A stretch of 64,000 bases of DNA from an uncultured Hyphomonas sp. (GTDB lineage Bacteria > Pseudomonadota > Alphaproteobacteria > Caulobacterales > Hyphomonadaceae). The DNA lies in assembly GCF_963678195.1 (NCBI RefSeq), contig NZ_OY782759.1:2976001-3040000 (forward strand), given 5' to 3'. Under the pieces are notes generated by a model. The model had not been told where the DNA came from. It made no database searches and saw only the letters and a program-made list of their open reading frames with translations. Every line of letters begins with the position of its first letter. The stretch's first letter is position 1. Positions 62,334 through 64,000 of this stretch are shown in pieces. The position numbers and the translations under genes were made by a program.

Positions 62334-62717
62334 ATGCGCCTCGCCGTTCTTCTGTTTTTCCCAATGTTTCTGGCCGGTTGCGCGTGGTTTCTCGAACCGG
62401 GCGTCGTGCCGGACCGGGCCGTGCCGCCGGATGAAGTGGCCGCGCCAGACCAGATACCGACCGCCAGCGAAGGCGCCATGTGCGGTGGCATTGCCGCTAT
62501 TCAGTGTGAAGAGGGCCTGACTTGCATTTATGACGACGGGGTTTGCCGCTCCATGGCAGACGGCGCCGGCACCTGCAGGAAGACCGGCCCGATCTGTACC
62601 AAGGAATACCGCCCGGTCTGCGGCTGCGACGGCAAGACCTATGGCAATCGTTGCGAAGCCTATGCCGCTGGCGTCAGCGTCGCCCTGCCCGGCGAATGTG
62701 CGGTGAAAGAGAGCTGA
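62334..62717 (+). CDS. Kazal-type protease-inhibitor domain lipoprotein
   Basis: 127 residues starting at 62334 with AAAGGAGACT upstream. Lipobox L-A-G-C16. The mature part has Cys-rich 'MCGGIAAIQCEEGLTCIYD' and then a Kazal domain, 'KEYRPVCGCDGKTYGNRCEA...GVSVALPGEC', with the six-Cys pattern. Kazal domains are typical of animal serine-protease inhibitors and rarer in bacteria. A lipid-anchored inhibitor of foreign or own periplasmic serine proteases is likely. A terminator follows. Confidence 0.88.
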   Translation: MRLAVLLFFPMFLAGCAWFLEPGVVPDRAVPPDEVAAPDQIPTASEGAMCGGIAAIQCEEGLTCIYDDGVCRSMADGAGTCRKTGPICTKEYRPVCGCDGKTYGNRCEAYAAGVSVALPGECAVKES

Positions 62718-62743
62718 TCGGCCCGCCCGTCGAGAGACAGAGC

Positions 62744-62775
62744 AAAGCCCGCACCCATCAGGATGCGGGCTTTTT
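62744..62775 (+). terminator. Rho-independent terminator, probably bidirectional
   Basis: AAAGCCCGCA (62744-62753) and TGCGGGCTTT (62764-62773), followed by TTTTT and CATTC. It lies 27 bases after the Kazal gene and 19 before the end of the HD-domain gene on the other strand. The A-run before it would serve the minus strand. Confidence 0.88.
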
Positions 62776-62793
62776 CATTCGTTCGCCTGCGGG

Positions 62794-63396
62794 CTATTCT
62801 ACGCCCTTCATGGCCTTCAGATACATGGAGTTCTTGGGCTTGGAGAAAACGCGCTCCACCATCGGTTCGAAGAATTCCAGCGGCTCGCTTTCATAGTCCG
62901 GATCGAAGGCGGCCTGATCGTATTTGTGGCAGAACTCAGCGCAGCGCTGATAGTGCGGGCTGTCCTTGAACTGGTCACGCATGTTCTTGTCGAGGCCGAG
63001 ATACTCGAAGAAGTAATAGCCTTGGAACGCGCCGTGATTGGCGACCATCCAGAGGTTTTCCTCCGACACGAAGGGCTTCAGGATCGCCGCGGCCACGTCC
63101 GGGTGGTTCATGCTGCCCAGCGTGTCGCCGATATCGTGCAGCAGCGCGCAGACGACATATTCCTCGTCCCGCCCGTCGCGGTGCGCACGCGTCGCCGTCT
63201 GCAGGGAATGCTCCAGACGGTCGATGGGATAGCCGCCGAAATCCCCGTCCAACAGGCGCAGATGATCCAGAACCCGTTTCGCGAGGCCTTTGTTGAACGC
63301 CCGCGCATTCTTCGCGATGATATCCCAGTCTTCCTGGGTGCCATCCAGCATTTGCGTGAATTTCGCGCTTTGGGCCGCGCCCTGTCCGTCCGCCAT
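62794..63396 (-). CDS. HD-domain protein, possible MIOX/PhnZ-like oxygenase
   Basis: 200 residues. The HD ligand set is visible: H63 in 'DRLEHSLQTATRAH', H87-D88 in 'LLHDIGDTLGSMNH' (with H98), H121 in 'MVANHGAFQGYYFF', and a late Asp in 'CHKYDQAAFDPDY'. The spacing resembles the mixed-valent di-iron oxygenases of the PhnZ/myo-inositol oxygenase group as much as a phosphohydrolase. I cannot choose between these. The start has GGAGGAAACC upstream. Confidence 0.75.
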   Translation of the reverse strand: MADGQGAAQSAKFTQMLDGTQEDWDIIAKNARAFNKGLAKRVLDHLRLLDGDFGGYPIDRLEHSLQTATRAHRDGRDEEYVVCALLHDIGDTLGSMNHPDVAAAILKPFVSEENLWMVANHGAFQGYYFFEYLGLDKNMRDQFKDSPHYQRCAEFCHKYDQAAFDPDYESEPLEFFEPMVERVFSKPKNSMYLKAMKGVE

Positions 63397-63501
63397 GTGG
63401 TTTCCTCCGGTTTCTTATTATCTGGCCACAGGATAGCCCTGCGGCGGGCCAGTTCCAATCCCTTTCCATCCTTGCGGTGGCAAAAGAGAGGTCCGTGAGA
63501 C

Positions 63502-63529
63502 GACGCCCCTCCGTTTCCGGAGAGGCGTC
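63502..63529. other. Imperfect hairpin, possible terminator
   Basis: GACGCC-C-CTCC (63502-63512) and GGAG-A-GGCGTC (63519-63529) with one mismatch. It lies 30 bases after the partial gene's stop (63560) on the minus strand, whose sequence past the hairpin is GTCTCACGGACCTCTCTTTTG. Confidence 0.4.
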
Positions 63530-63559
63530 TCCCACCAGGTGCCCGGATCAGTCTCCCGA

Positions 63560-64000
63560 TCAGTCCCAGAGAGCGCCCAGCATCAGCTGGTTCTGCCAGG
63601 TGCTCCGGTCCGGAACATAGGCCGGTCCACAGCGGCTGCAGAAATGCTCGTGCAGACGGCGCGCGAGCGTCCAGCTGGACTCGCCTGTCCGCCCGCCTGC
63701 CCGTTCCACAGCATCGACAATGAACCGGAGCGTTTCTTCGCGCAGGTCCATATTGCCTTTGCCTTTCGCCTCCGCGAGCCGCCAGCCCACCGGATCCTGG
63801 CGCAGGGCAAGGACGGCGCGCTCAACGCCATCTTGCAGAACGTAAACCGCCATGCGCCCGGCAGCGATGTCGCCGGTGAAGTCCCGCAGGCAATTGCGGA
63901 ACTCCCGCGCAACCTGCCCCAGCATTTTCCTGTCCGTCACCCGGAAGAAGGCTGGCGGCAGGTCCGGCGGGGACAGCATGTTGCCGAAGCGGGCCGGCTG
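63560..64000 (-). CDS. Partial protein, possibly PcfJ-like (N-terminus beyond window)
   Basis: The frame is open past an ATG at 63979 to the window edge (Q-P-A-R-F-G-N before it), so the true start is probably outside. The visible part, 'LGQVAREFRNCLRDFTGDIAAGRMAVYVLQDG...AVLALRQDPVGWRLAEAKGKGN', has the N-C-L...G...K-G-x-x-N pattern that recalls PcfJ-like proteins. A Cys pair occurs in 'HFCSRCGPAY' (C-x-x-C). Family and role are uncertain. Confidence 0.5.
   Translation of the reverse strand, partial: QPARFGNMLSPPDLPPAFFRVTDRKMLGQVAREFRNCLRDFTGDIAAGRMAVYVLQDGVERAVLALRQDPVGWRLAEAKGKGNMDLREETLRFIVDAVERAGGRTGESSWTLARRLHEHFCSRCGPAYVPDRSTWQNQLMLGALWD

Overview
The window is GC-rich, densely packed chromosomal DNA with no rRNA, tRNA, phage or plasmid genes. 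Gene content and order point to an alphaproteobacterium close to the Hyphomonadaceae/Caulobacterales: a TipF-like flagellar regulator, a DUF3035 (BamF-type) lipoprotein, the uvrA-ssb-gyrA-coaD-PPIase-queA neighbourhood, two GTTC-N7-GTTC LexA boxes, many lipoproteins and periplasmic peptidases, a TonB-dependent receptor and several fatty-acyl-CoA enzymes. The genus is an inference.

Layout. 1-14087 is one long minus-strand block. It runs from a fumarylacetoacetase-family hydrolase and a degenerate RNase Z-like lipoprotein, through tipF, a HAD phosphatase, MaoC, ribF and two YbjN-like proteins, to ileS-lspA-BamF-like-M16-M16 (the last M16 is cut by the window edge). 14199-17600 (plus) has a DUF262/DUF1524 nuclease-like gene, an SDR, csaA and a thioesterase. 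17589-24527 (minus) is ssb-blaD-gyrA-coaD-PPIase-queA. 24815-29082 (plus) is a PAP2-type membrane enzyme and uvrA. 29097-36645 holds three related membrane proteins, trmFO, a glutaredoxin-MauE fusion divergent from a MerR regulator over a mer-like operator, an NDUFAF6-like protein, sodB and a zinc-ribbon protein. 36826-49302 has a DEAD-box helicase, aldehyde dehydrogenase, enoyl-CoA hydratase, several small families and acyl-CoA metabolism, with a small GIY-YIG nuclease element inserted at 46407-46881. 49393-64000 has an M1 aminopeptidase, a luciferase-like oxidoreductase, GST, TonB receptor, nucleoside transporter, S10 carboxypeptidase, a low-GC lipoprotein between two 107-bp repeats, VOC, SDR, a Kazal-domain lipoprotein, an HD-domain protein and a truncated gene at the right edge.

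How it works together. Core genes (ileS, gyrA, uvrA, ssb, trmFO, coaD, queA, lspA, ribF) are mixed with envelope proteolysis and lipid metabolism. DNA-repair control is visible: ssb and uvrA each carry a LexA box, and a class D beta-lactamase gene lies 11 bases behind ssb, so it may be SOS-linked.

The most unusual finding is a family of short hairpin repeats beginning GTCATCCC and ending GGGATGAC. One pair (39-bp inverted arms, 38/39 matching) encloses a 97-residue GIY-YIG nuclease. A second copy, without a nuclease, lies inside the TonB-receptor gene and encodes most of its signal peptide. A third, degenerate copy sits at 60558-60639. This resembles a REPIN/RAYT arrangement with a GIY-YIG nuclease in place of the Y1 transposase.
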